DNA from: Lachnospiraceae bacterium
GTDB lineage: Bacteria; Bacillota; Clostridia; Lachnospirales; Lachnospiraceae
Direction: 5' to 3'
NCBI GenBank assembly: GCA_024698715.1
Contig: JAILRA010000038.1
Location: forward strand, 1 to 64,000
Length of the DNA stretch: 64,000 bases
Position numbers and translations under genes: made by a program. The notes under the pieces are model-generated. The model made no database searches and had not been told where the DNA came from. It saw nothing but the letters and a program-made list of their open reading frames with translations. Shown here one piece after another: positions 54,894 to 63,337 of this stretch. Every line of letters begins with the position of its first letter. Within the stretch, counting starts at the first letter, position 1.

Positions 54894-56144
54894 TTAAAAT
54901 AATCTGTACAAATAGTTAAGATTTTCGTAATCTTCATTTATTATTCTGTTTAGATCCTCAATCATCTTTCCGGTGGATAAAGATTCCTGATACATATCTT
55001 TGGAAGTACACCAGACATTGCCTTCTTTAACGGCTTTAAAATCTTTAAAAAGATCACACTTTGCAAAGAGTTCGTCGAGCGATCCCACTCCGCCGTCTAT
55101 AGAACTGTTATATATCAGGATATCCGCATCTTTGGCATCACTGTAAAACTGTTCGATCTGCATGTTTATCATGAGTTTCGAATCTTCGCTCTCAAGGTCT
55201 TCATAGATATATTTTCCGCCTGCAATCTCTATCATTTTCGGAATATGATCCGAAGATTTTCTGACCTGAATGAGGTTATTTGACGTTATATAAAAGTAAG
55301 CAACCGTTTTATCGCTTTTTTTCCCGGATTCGACCTCTTTAACGAGATGTTTCTGCTCTTCATATATCTTTTGAGCTTCCTCGTCCTTTCCCAAAAGAGC
55401 CCCGAAAAACTTTATCCACTCAACTTTGCCAAGCGGATGATTTTCATAATTGGAATATTCGACCATGACCGGAATTCCGAACTCTTCGAATCGTTCCTTA
55501 ACTTCCGGAGAATGATAGATCATTGTATTTTCAATTACCAGCGAACAATCTCCCGATACTATCATTTCATAATCGGGCTTGCTGTATTTGCCGGCATAAA
55601 GCATCTTTCCTTCACGCATTGCATCCGCGGCTTTATCAATACACCAGTCTTTTTCTTTCTTTCCGGAAAAAGTGATTGCATCCACCCCGTCAAGACCGGC
55701 AAACATATCCATAACTGCCGAAGAAACCAGATATATATCCTTTACAGGTCTTCTGATCACATTTATTTCTTCTTTGATATCCTCGGGAACATCTTTTCCT
55801 TCCGGGATAATCAAAAATTTGGAATCATCTTCAACAACACTAAGAAGAACATATCCATCAGCATAATAAAATACCTTGAATTCCGATGCATATTCGGTTT
55901 CAAGCTGCCTTTCGAAAACAAGATATTTGCTGATATCCGCCTCCGGAATATTTATAAGATCGAATCTGTCAGATTCCTGTATGACATTATCATTAACCGA
56001 ATAATCATCCTTAGTATCGGATAAAGATTCCGATTCGATCGGCACTCCCGAAAAATCAGAAGAAGGACTGCCGCATCCCGAAAATCCAAGCAGTCCTGTC
56101 ATAATTAAACATATGCAAATAAACGGAAAAAACTTTTTATGCAT
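54894..56144 (-). CDS. substrate-binding lipoprotein, FecB/BtuF-like
   Basis: About 416 residues from the ATG at 56144. Lipobox in GLLGFSGCGSP. After an acidic linker and an extra N-terminal beta segment (to about 130) comes a class III binding-protein fold (Peripla_BP_2): NVIRRPVKDIYLVSSAVMD, DYEMIVSGDCSLVIENTMIY, LGKVEWIKFFGALLGKDEEA. Longer than BtuF. The long helix between lobes is recognisable. Location in the operon suggests that it binds corrinoids or a cobalt chelate; iron-chelate cannot be excluded. Confidence 0.88.
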   Translation of the reverse strand: MHKKFFPFICICLIMTGLLGFSGCGSPSSDFSGVPIESESLSDTKDDYSVNDNVIQESDRFDLINIPEADISKYLVFERQLETEYASEFKVFYYADGYVLLSVVEDDSKFLIIPEGKDVPEDIKEEINVIRRPVKDIYLVSSAVMDMFAGLDGVDAITFSGKKEKDWCIDKAADAMREGKMLYAGKYSKPDYEMIVSGDCSLVIENTMIYHSPEVKERFEEFGIPVMVEYSNYENHPLGKVEWIKFFGALLGKDEEAQKIYEEQKHLVKEVESGKKSDKTVAYFYITSNNLIQVRKSSDHIPKMIEIAGGKYIYEDLESEDSKLMINMQIEQFYSDAKDADILIYNSSIDGGVGSLDELFAKCDLFKDFKAVKEGNVWCTSKDMYQESLSTGKMIEDLNRIINEDYENLNYLYRLF

Positions 56145-56161
56145 ATTTACCACCGAAGTTA

Positions 56162-57115
56162 CTATTCAATCTTTTTAATCGTAGCCGTATCAAAGATAAG
56201 AGTATATTCGATTTCATGAGGTTTGCTCATGGCTATTGTATCGGCTATAACCTCCAAAGGAGTATCAAGTGTAAGAACGGGGATCTCGAAAACCGAATTA
56301 CCTTCGGTGTTTACGGGAAGATATTTTTCATCGTGCACAATCATATAATCATAATTGGGGCTGCTCCACTCAATGATGACCTTCATCCCGTTTTCATCGG
56401 ATATGATTCTGCAAGGCGATGTAATGGTTGCCTTTCCCGTTCCGCCATCCAGTTTAACCTCAATAGTATAATCACCGGTTTCAATCGCTGACACTTCAGC
56501 AGTTTCAGAAGTTTCCGAGGATTCATCGGTATTTTCGGATTCACTCTTTAACACGGGATTGGTTACGTAAACCTTATGATCGTACCAGACACCTTTTTTT
56601 CCAATCAAAGCAACATCATATTCATCATCAAGATAGGGCACGGGAACATCAAAACCGTTAACTTCTTCCGTAGTTCCGTCATCGTAATCAATCGTATCAG
56701 CCGTCGGCTCCAAAAGAACTGCTCCGTCTTTCTTCGCATCTTCGGTCACTCCGAAATAAAGATTGACAATCGACTTTGAAGGAAGAGAAATATGAATGCT
56801 CATTTTCCCGTCCTTGACAGTCAGTTCTCCTTTGCCGTCGCACATTTCATTTACATGAAACATTGTGCTGTCAGTGTTAAAATCGGCCAAATATATTCCG
56901 TCTTCCAGAGGGCACTCGTTAATTTCCGCCGTTTCCGTGCTTTCTTCAGGTAAAGTTTCTTCATCTGTTTCATCAATCACCGGTTCAGACTGTGTATCTT
57001 CGATTATATTTTCCTCTTTAATCGGAACCATCACTTCGTTTGCATTGTTACTGCATCCGATCAGCAAGCCTGAGGCAAGAATGGCTCCCAATAATAAAAA
57101 CGTCTTTTTTTTCAT
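56162..57115 (-). CDS. lipoprotein with two related beta domains, probable metal/corrinoid handling
   Basis: The 317-residue lipoprotein has a lipobox (SGLLIGCS), an acidic linker, and two consecutive beta-rich domains. The first (about 68-180) has LEDGIYLADFNTDSTMFHV, NLYFGVTEDAKKDGAVLLEP and GFDVPVPYLDDEYDVALIG; the second (about 212-315) has IETGDYTIEVKLDGGTGKAT, WSSPNYDYMIVHDEKY and a Met/His-containing AMSKPHEIEYTLIFD. They share the start GxYxxxxxxxxGxG and the late IPVxxLDxxxxV. Their organisation recalls NEAT-like surface domains. The first is known to me beside or within CbiK-type proteins of gut Firmicutes (from memory). Exact ligand unknown. Confidence 0.7.
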   Translation of the reverse strand: MKKKTFLLLGAILASGLLIGCSNNANEVMVPIKEENIIEDTQSEPVIDETDEETLPEESTETAEINECPLEDGIYLADFNTDSTMFHVNEMCDGKGELTVKDGKMSIHISLPSKSIVNLYFGVTEDAKKDGAVLLEPTADTIDYDDGTTEEVNGFDVPVPYLDDEYDVALIGKKGVWYDHKVYVTNPVLKSESENTDESSETSETAEVSAIETGDYTIEVKLDGGTGKATITSPCRIISDENGMKVIIEWSSPNYDYMIVHDEKYLPVNTEGNSVFEIPVLTLDTPLEVIADTIAMSKPHEIEYTLIFDTATIKKIE

Positions 57116-57266
57116 AAAATTTCTTATCCTTAATAATTTTGCTGTTTGATTTTTTATTCTGTGTTGTTTTCTTCTTTGGAAAAAGACACAGAATCATTAT
57201 ATCATCAAATATATGATTATATTATTATGTTTTATTTATGTTTTTATTTAGATTTTGTTTTTACAA

Positions 57267-57303
57267 GATGACACCAAGATCTTATACAAACCTTGGTGTC
57301 ATC
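57267..57303. other. hairpin between cbiK and the next gene
   Basis: GATGACACCAAG pairs perfectly with CTTGGTGTCATC across a 13-nt loop. On the minus strand only TT and an A-rich sequence follow, so it is a poor terminator in the operon direction. It lies in a 271-nt gap rich in A and T. It could stabilise the upstream cbiK mRNA or mark a processing site. Confidence 0.6.
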
Positions 57304-57386
57304 ATTTTTGTTCGGTGGAGTACTTTTTAAGGGTACATCAGCCCGAAAAATATATTAAATCTTAATTTAGCTTTTATTCAAAATCC

Positions 57387-58643
57387 CTATTTTACAACAG
57401 CTTTTGTGTGTTCGATGTAAAGTTTCTGAACAGCTTCGATTCTTCCGAGTCCTTCAATCTGAGTATCGATCTTTTCGAATTTTCCGGATGCATTAAACAT
57501 ACTGAGCCAAGAATCTTCATCCTCACCGGCCATATCATTGTTCGCATGATCGCCTGCAACAACCATAAGAGGACGAAGGACTACTGTCTTGTATCCCGCT
57601 TCGCTTACAGCATTGATAACTTCTTCGCATGCTGTTTCTTCGGGTTCACCTTCTACGGTTCCGATGAATACGTTATCATATCCGAGTGTGTTCATCTGTG
57701 TCTGCATCTGACTGTATGTCACCTTCGCATTGTGTGAAGTACCGTGTCCCATGAATACGAAAGCAACTCCCGCTTCTTTTGCAGCTTCAATCGAATCAAA
57801 TCCGGCAGCTGCAACTGCGGAATCAACTACAGCTTCAGCTACATATTTCTTATCTGCGTTGATCTCGGAAGCGTCTTTACCTACTTCGCCTAAAAGGGGC
57901 TCTGCAACCTTAACACTCTCGAATTTGTCTTCATAAGCTGAAAGAACTTCGATTAATTCATCATATTCGGCACCGTGCATAAGGTGTGTGGGCTGAACAA
58001 CAAGATTCTTAACTCCGTTGTTAACCGCTCTTTCCAAAGCCTGATCCACGTTATCGATATGCTCATCTTCTCTCGACTGAACATGATTAATGATGATCTG
58101 AGCAGTAAATGCTCTTCTTACAGACCAGTCGGGGAAAGCTTCTTCGAGTGCATCTTCGATACCTTTGATGTCTTTTGCACGGCTGTCATTAAATGAAGTA
58201 CCGAAACTTACTACAAGGATTTCGTTTTCACCTATCTCATCCTGATTTCTTGCGTCATCCAGTGATGCATCACCGGTATCTCTTCCGAAATAATCGGGAT
58301 CCGCGTCTTCACCCTCAACAAGCTCTTTCTGAGCATCGGTAAGAGCATCCCATGCTTCCTTTGCAGCTTTGCACTGAGCATCGGTTTCATCTGTTCTTTC
58401 CTGAACATAGATTGCATCGATAAGTGCAGCAACTTCGTCAGCCTTCATCTGATCGATCTCCTCCTGTGAAGGTTCATTTTCTTCAACCACAGTTTCCTCT
58501 TCATCAACAACTTCGGGTTCCTCAACGACCTGTATTTCAGGTTCACTGATGGGTTCCAAAGTTACGTTTCCGTTGTCACAGCCTGTCAGGCTTACGGCAG
58601 CAAGAGAGCCTGCCATGATAATAGCAAAAATCTTCTTTTTCAT
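57387..58643 (-). CDS. cbiK: surface lipoprotein sirohydrochlorin cobaltochelatase
   Basis: The 418-residue protein has a lipoprotein signal (SLAAVSLTGCDN) and an acidic linker, then a helical segment (about 60-125, DAIYVQERTDETDAQCKAAK). The CbiK domain begins about 140: ILVVSFGTSFNDSRAKDI, RRAFTAQIIINH, VVQPTHLMHGAEYDEL, FVFMGHGTSHNAKVTYSQMQ, LRPLMVVAGDHANNDMAG. The metal-binding His residues of the family (in THLMHG and GHGTSH) are kept. Chelatases of the pathway normally act in the cytoplasm; this one would be outside, as reported for a periplasmic CbiK of Desulfovibrio. First gene after the riboswitch, with GGAGG. Confidence 0.9.
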   Translation of the reverse strand: MKKKIFAIIMAGSLAAVSLTGCDNGNVTLEPISEPEIQVVEEPEVVDEEETVVEENEPSQEEIDQMKADEVAALIDAIYVQERTDETDAQCKAAKEAWDALTDAQKELVEGEDADPDYFGRDTGDASLDDARNQDEIGENEILVVSFGTSFNDSRAKDIKGIEDALEEAFPDWSVRRAFTAQIIINHVQSREDEHIDNVDQALERAVNNGVKNLVVQPTHLMHGAEYDELIEVLSAYEDKFESVKVAEPLLGEVGKDASEINADKKYVAEAVVDSAVAAAGFDSIEAAKEAGVAFVFMGHGTSHNAKVTYSQMQTQMNTLGYDNVFIGTVEGEPEETACEEVINAVSEAGYKTVVLRPLMVVAGDHANNDMAGEDEDSWLSMFNASGKFEKIDTQIEGLGRIEAVQKLYIEHTKAVVK

Positions 58644-58739
58644 ATTTTCCTCCTTAACAAAAAGATTTTTAATACCTAACCCGCTAATGCATTATTACTC
58701 CATATACGCATGTCTGTTTTCCAAACTGCAAAGTAAAAT

Positions 58740-58772
58740 AAAAAACAGCCTCTACCGTCACGGTAAAAGCCG
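58740..58772 (-). terminator. riboswitch expression-platform terminator
   Basis: On the minus strand GGCTTTTACCG and CGGTAGAGGCT pair (with GU pairs) around TGA and are followed by TTTTTT. It lies between the cobalamin aptamer and cbiK, 97 nt before the cbiK start, and should terminate transcription when cobalamin is bound. Confidence 0.85.
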
Positions 58773-58799
58773 GGCATACTTATAAAAAGGATCATTGCT

Positions 58800-59032
58800 A
58801 ATCCTCTTCATTCGTACAGCCAGTTACTCGTGGCTCGGAAATACTTCCCCGTACAACGAAAGGCAGGTCTCCCGACTCAAATCTCAACATTTTTGCCGCC
58901 TTCCCGATTTACCAGTGGCATATGGCAAAAACTCCTTTATCACGGTGACGAGTTCGTACAGGACTTGCACCTGTTTCCCTTTTCACCAAAGCCGACAAAA
59001 TCCGTCGCTTTGACACCTTACGTTAAATATTT
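58800..59032 (-). ncRNA. cobalamin riboswitch
   Basis: On the minus strand the leader has the core pieces of the cobalamin aptamer in order: GGTGAAAAGGGAAACAGGTG, AAGTCCTGTACGAACTCGTC, CACTGGTAAATCGGGAAGGC, and the B12 box GTCGGGAGACCTGCC (around 58862-58877), followed by a closing stem with GTACG. The promoter is just upstream and an intrinsic terminator lies downstream, so high cobalamin should switch off cbiK and probably the rest of the operon. With the promoter and terminator it fills the 521-nt gap between ilvE and cbiK. Confidence 0.95.
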
Positions 59033-59042
59033 AACTTTATGA

Positions 59043-59071
59043 ATTTTAGCACATTGTAAAAAAATTATCAA
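59043..59071 (-). promoter_or_regulatory. promoter of the cobalamin riboswitch/operon
   Basis: On the minus strand TTGATA, 17 nt, TAAAAT: five of six matches in each box with perfect spacing. Transcription would begin about 59036, at the start of the riboswitch. Confidence 0.75.
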
Positions 59072-59106
59072 TGATTACAGTCAGTATTTTTCTTGCCGAA
59101 AACTAT

Positions 59107-59136
59107 AAAGAAGTCCGCGTTATCACGGACTTCTTT
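59107..59136 (-). terminator. terminator of ilvE
   Basis: AAAGAAGTCCG pairs perfectly with CGGACTTCTTT around an 8-nt loop, 28 nt after the ilvE stop. It lies immediately upstream of the cobalamin promoter and insulates it. Confidence 0.85.
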
Positions 59137-59164
59137 CTTAATAAATACTATTACATTGATAAAA

Positions 59165-60193
59165 TTACTTGATAACCTTAATCCAGCCTTCGGGAGCTTC
59201 GATTTCGCATCTTTGAATGCCTGTAAGAGTATCGTAGATCTTCTTGGTCCAGGGCCCCATCTCTTCCATTCCTGCGGGGAAGCAGATTTCCTTGCCGTGA
59301 TCGTTGATCTTGCCTACGGGTGAAACAACTGCTGCCGTGCCGCAAAGACCGCATTCAGCGAAATCCTTAACTTCATCAAGGAATACTTCTCTGTGCTCTA
59401 CCTTCATTCCGAGATACTTCTCTGCAACGTAGCAGATACTTCTTCTGGTGATCGAAGGAAGGATCGAATCCGACTTGGGTGTTACAAGTGTGCCGTCCTT
59501 TGTGATGAAGATGAAGTTTGCACCACCTGTCTCTTCAACTTTGGTTCTTGTTTCGGGATCGAGATACATATTCTCTGCGAATCCTTCTCTGTGAGCAGTT
59601 TGGATAGCATGAAGACTCATTGCATAGTTAAGACCTGCCTTGATATGGCCTGTTCCGTGAGGTGCTGCTCTGTCAAAATCGGAAACCTTGATGGTGATAG
59701 GCTTTGCACCGCCCTTGAAGTAAGGTCCTACGGGTGTAACAAGAATTCTGAATTCATATTCGTCAGCGGGCTTAACACCGATAACTGAATTGCTTCCGAA
59801 CATAAAAGGTCTTAAGTAAAGGCTTGCTCCTGTTCCGTAAGGGGGAACGAAGTCCTTGTTAGCTGCGATAACCTTCTCGCATGCTTCTACGAATCTGTCC
59901 TTGGGGAAAGGAGGCATTTCAAGTCTTACTGCGGAATCATACATTCTTTCGGCATTCATATCCGGTCTGAAACAAACGATATCGCCGTCCTTTGTATAAT
60001 ATGCTTTAAGGCCTTCAAAACATGACTGTGAGTACTGGAATACGCACGCACATTCATTAAGCACTATATTGGAATCTGTGATGAGCGCGCCGTCATCCCA
60101 CTTTCCGTCTTTAAACTTTGATACATATCGATATGCACACTCGATATAACCAAATCCTAATTCTTCCCATTTGATTGTCTTAGGGTCTACCAT
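59165..60193 (-). CDS. ilvE: branched-chain amino acid aminotransferase
   Basis: The 342-residue fold-type IV PLP enzyme interconverts leucine, isoleucine and valine with their keto acids. The PLP lysine is in GHIKAGLNYAMSLHA; other pieces are SCFEGLKAYYTKDG, FRPDMNAERM and FAECGLCGTAAVVSPVGKI. It belongs to the longer BCAT type II (eukaryote-like) class. Strong promoter and GGAG; monocistronic. Confidence 0.95.
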   Translation of the reverse strand: MVDPKTIKWEELGFGYIECAYRYVSKFKDGKWDDGALITDSNIVLNECACVFQYSQSCFEGLKAYYTKDGDIVCFRPDMNAERMYDSAVRLEMPPFPKDRFVEACEKVIAANKDFVPPYGTGASLYLRPFMFGSNSVIGVKPADEYEFRILVTPVGPYFKGGAKPITIKVSDFDRAAPHGTGHIKAGLNYAMSLHAIQTAHREGFAENMYLDPETRTKVEETGGANFIFITKDGTLVTPKSDSILPSITRRSICYVAEKYLGMKVEHREVFLDEVKDFAECGLCGTAAVVSPVGKINDHGKEICFPAGMEEMGPWTKKIYDTLTGIQRCEIEAPEGWIKVIK

Positions 60194-60230
60194 TTTTGAA
60201 ATCTCCTTTCGAATATTGATTTTTCAAATC

Positions 60231-60258
60231 ATTATACTCTGAAATTTTTGGTTGTAAA
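60231..60258 (-). promoter_or_regulatory. promoter of ilvE
   Basis: On the minus strand TTTACA, 16 nt, TATAAT (perfect -10, five of six -35). The leader is about 30 nt, so there is no room for a T-box or other attenuator. Confidence 0.65.
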
Positions 60259-60325
60259 CAATTATTTAAATTTCTTTTTTCCTGCAGATTATACTTTCGT
60301 CGATTTTTCAGTCTTTGGCAGGTGT

Positions 60326-61864
60326 TTATTTTTCATCGGCCTTTGCATCTTTATCTTCTGTCGGTGTTTCTTTTACATCGGCTTTTGCACCTTTATCTTC
60401 TGCCGGTGTTTCTTTTGCATCAGCCTTTGCATCTTTTTTCTCTTCAGAAGATGACGCATTTGCTTTATCGGCATTCACTGCCTGCGTGAAATTCGGAGAT
60501 AGTATTCCGAGCATTCTCTTTATCTCGTCCACGGTTTCCTTGTTTAAATAGCAACCGGAATTGTATTTATTGGAAATATTGATACCTACATCGAACGAAT
60601 TGACAAATTTTTCAACCGGATGGATAAATGCTCCCCAGTCCTCATCGTACATCGCACGAAGTCTCTTCATATCCGTAAACAGAAATACAAGATTCCTTCT
60701 GTTCTTTCCTACCAGGATCGGGAATCTTAATTTCTTAAGTTCGGGCATCTCACCGTTTTCGCCGACTTCTGCATTTGCCTCTTCTTTGCCGTTAAGCATC
60801 GGAGCAGCCGCATTCTCGCCTTCTTCGATCTCTTTCATGGGAATAACGAATTTGGCTTTAAGAAGTTCCATTGAGAAAAATCTGTAATAGATCTTCGCAA
60901 CCATCTTTTCGTCTTCCGTTTTGGGCGATCCGATCTGGGCTCTCAAAAGCATCCATCTTACAAGAGTAGGATTGGTAACGGGAATCTCGCTTTCTTTTTT
61001 GCCGGAATAGTTGGGCTTGGGAATAAATGTTTCCGCACCGATTGCCACGGCTTCGAAATTGACTCTGACACCCATTGCACCGTTTAAATAAAACGCATCA
61101 AACAGGAATTGTCTTATGCCGTTGCCGTTTTCGCCTCTTTCGATCTTTTCGATCTCAAACATATCGGAAGGGAAAACCTTTTCGGCAATCTTCTTGTAAG
61201 GCTTTGAGAAAATATGAAATTCGGGAGGAGAACATGTATAATCCTCGCCGACTTTATTTACATGCGTGAACATATGAGGTTCACCGGTAATCTTGCTTTT
61301 GACGCTGTAGATCTCATCTGCGGCAAGGATCTTCTTTGCCATATTACGGGCAACGATACCGATCTTTCTTCTGAACTCCTTGATCTCGTCTTCGGTAAAT
61401 CCGCCTTCTTTTTTCTCGTGGACCTTAACGAATATTCTCCATGCTTCGGAACAGTCGGTAATACTCATTTTGGAGATCTCACTCTCATAAAGTTCGAGAT
61501 CTCTCTTACCTACATAAGAATCGCCGATCGCACCCACATAAGCCTGATGAATGTCTTCATCTTCCGCATTTTCGCTGTGGAGAACCGAACCGGGTTTGAT
61601 ATTTTCGGCAAGGCCGTCCTTAATTCTGACGGCTACAAAACAGTCCGTTGCACTTTCAGTTTTTTTACGGTCTATTTCCAGGGCCACTATGGAACTTACA
61701 ACAAGTTCGTCATCATCGTCACCGTAGTTGCTGATGCAGATCTTATCGCCCTTTTTGATGGTACCCTTTACTCTTCCGACTACTGCAATATCGCTTGTCG
61801 AAGCGAGTTCAAAAGTGTCCAGTACACCGTATACGAATTTGTTTTCAGTATTGGTATCGCTCAT
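60326..61864 (-). CDS. EF-Tu-domain-2-like and SseB-like fusion protein
   Basis: The 512-residue protein has an N-terminal beta barrel like domain 2 of translation GTPases (FVYGVLDTFELASTSDIAVV, GRVKGTIKKGDKICI), a middle helical region of about 150 residues, then an SseB-like domain (about 310-470: VAKIYYRFFSMELLKAKFVI, RNLVFLFTDMKRLRAMYDED). The tail from about 478 is Lys/Ala/Asp/Glu-rich with three short repeats of the type DAKADxKETPxEDK. There is no GTPase domain. SseB was linked to serine sensitivity in E. coli; function remains unclear. It begins 14 nt after the permease stop. Confidence 0.75.
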   Translation of the reverse strand: MSDTNTENKFVYGVLDTFELASTSDIAVVGRVKGTIKKGDKICISNYGDDDDELVVSSIVALEIDRKKTESATDCFVAVRIKDGLAENIKPGSVLHSENAEDEDIHQAYVGAIGDSYVGKRDLELYESEISKMSITDCSEAWRIFVKVHEKKEGGFTEDEIKEFRRKIGIVARNMAKKILAADEIYSVKSKITGEPHMFTHVNKVGEDYTCSPPEFHIFSKPYKKIAEKVFPSDMFEIEKIERGENGNGIRQFLFDAFYLNGAMGVRVNFEAVAIGAETFIPKPNYSGKKESEIPVTNPTLVRWMLLRAQIGSPKTEDEKMVAKIYYRFFSMELLKAKFVIPMKEIEEGENAAAPMLNGKEEANAEVGENGEMPELKKLRFPILVGKNRRNLVFLFTDMKRLRAMYDEDWGAFIHPVEKFVNSFDVGINISNKYNSGCYLNKETVDEIKRMLGILSPNFTQAVNADKANASSSEEKKDAKADAKETPAEDKGAKADVKETPTEDKDAKADEK

Positions 61865-61878
61865 TGTTACCTCTTTTT

Positions 61879-63237
61879 TTACTTTTTATTTTCTTTGGAT
61901 CTGCCGCGAAGAATGATGTTGGTGATAATACCAAGGATCAGAGCGCAGGCAACTTCCGTTATGGTTACGGAACCGAAGTTTACCGAAAGTCCGCCGATAC
62001 CTGCAATAAGGATTACCGATACCGTAAAGAGATTTCTGTTATCCTCGAGATCCGATTTCTGAATCATCTTAAGACCGGAAACAGCTATGAATCCGTAAAG
62101 TGCCACACATACACCGCCCATTACGCAGTTGGGGATCGTTGCAAGGAATGTAACGAAAGGAGCGATGAATGATGCAACTATCGCAAATATTGCAGTGGTT
62201 AGGATGGTTACGATGGAAGCGTTTCCTGAGATCGCAACACAGCCTACGGACTCACCGTATGTGGTATTGGGACATCCGCCGAAGAATGCTCCGACCATCG
62301 ATCCGACACCGTCTCCGAGAAGTGTATTGTGAAGTCCGGGATCTTTAAGCAGATCTTTTTCAATGATGGAAGAAAGGTTCTTATGGTCTGCTATATGCTC
62401 AGCGAATACAACGAAGGCAACCGGAACATAAGCCATGAAGATCTTAAGAACATATGCTCCCATCGATCCTACATCGCCGTAGAAAAAGTTTCCCGAGTAG
62501 AAAGCGTTCATAAAGGTAAAATCAGGATACCACTGCATACGTGAGAATGCCGAAAAATCAATGACTTTAAACGCATCCACATCCTGAGCTATACCTATTA
62601 TCGTAAAGATAGCCGCGATGCTGTAACCGGAAATGATACCTATGATGAAAGGGATCATCTTCATCATTTTCTTTCCGAAAACCGAGCAGATCATGGTTAC
62701 GAACAATGTAATGAGTCCGCATGCGAGACATACGTAAACCGAAGCACATTGCTCACCGGCTTCATTAACAACACATCCTTTGGAAAGGTCGCTTACCGCA
62801 TTGCCTGCAAGCGAAAGACCTATGATCGCAACCGTAGGTCCTATTACTACAGCGGGCATCAGTTTGTTGATCCAGTTGACACCCACGAATTTTACTATAA
62901 GTGCGATGATCACATACACAAGTCCTGCAAACGCTGCACCCATGATAAGTCCGAGATATCCGAGTGACATCGATACGCCGCCTGCAAATGCCGCAAACAT
63001 CGAACCTAAAAATGCGAAAGAAGAACCCAGGAAAACGGGACTCTTAAATCTTGTAAACAAAAGATATACAATGGTTCCTACACCGGCTCCGAAAAGTGCC
63101 GCAGACTGTGACATGTTATTGCCGACAATGGCGGGCACGGCGATCGTGGCAGCCAATATAGCCAATAACTGCTGTAAAGCAAATACGGGAACCTGATAAA
63201 ACTTTGGTTTGTCATTAACCTGATACGTAAGTTTCAT
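61879..63237 (-). CDS. uraA: NCS2-family uracil (nucleobase) permease
   Basis: The 452-residue transporter has about 12-14 helices. Typical of UraA/PyrP: QQLLAILAATIAVPAIVG at the N-terminus, FLGSSFAFLGSM, MPAVVIGPTVAIIGLSLAGN, the substrate helix VVFAEHIADHKNLSS with the conserved Glu, and GGCPNTTYGESVGCVAISG. Uracil is favoured by the last motif, but xanthine transport cannot be excluded. GGAGG precedes the ATG. It is 100 nt after secA; that gap shows no clear riboswitch. Confidence 0.87.
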   Translation of the reverse strand: MKLTYQVNDKPKFYQVPVFALQQLLAILAATIAVPAIVGNNMSQSAALFGAGVGTIVYLLFTRFKSPVFLGSSFAFLGSMFAAFAGGVSMSLGYLGLIMGAAFAGLVYVIIALIVKFVGVNWINKLMPAVVIGPTVAIIGLSLAGNAVSDLSKGCVVNEAGEQCASVYVCLACGLITLFVTMICSVFGKKMMKMIPFIIGIISGYSIAAIFTIIGIAQDVDAFKVIDFSAFSRMQWYPDFTFMNAFYSGNFFYGDVGSMGAYVLKIFMAYVPVAFVVFAEHIADHKNLSSIIEKDLLKDPGLHNTLLGDGVGSMVGAFFGGCPNTTYGESVGCVAISGNASIVTILTTAIFAIVASFIAPFVTFLATIPNCVMGGVCVALYGFIAVSGLKMIQKSDLEDNRNLFTVSVILIAGIGGLSVNFGSVTITEVACALILGIITNIILRGRSKENKK

Positions 63238-63337
63238 TTTTTTACCTCCGCGTTTTTCCTGTTTTATTGCTGCAATTTATAATTAATTAAATTGTTGCCG
63301 AAACTGTTTTATGTAACGAGGAATCCCCGAAAAAACA

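Noticed and set aside
60194-60325. T-box leader before ilvE
   Set aside because: The promoter leaves a leader of only about 30 nt, with no space for a specifier stem or antiterminator.
61214-62062. 282-residue plus-strand open frame
   Set aside because: It overlaps the end of the permease gene and most of the SseB-like gene on the other strand, both of which have clear families and ribosome-binding sites.
63238-63337. Purine or PyrR-type leader before the uracil-type permease
   Set aside because: The 100-nt gap has no recognisable aptamer core or PyrR-binding hairpin; only a weak 5-bp stem is seen.
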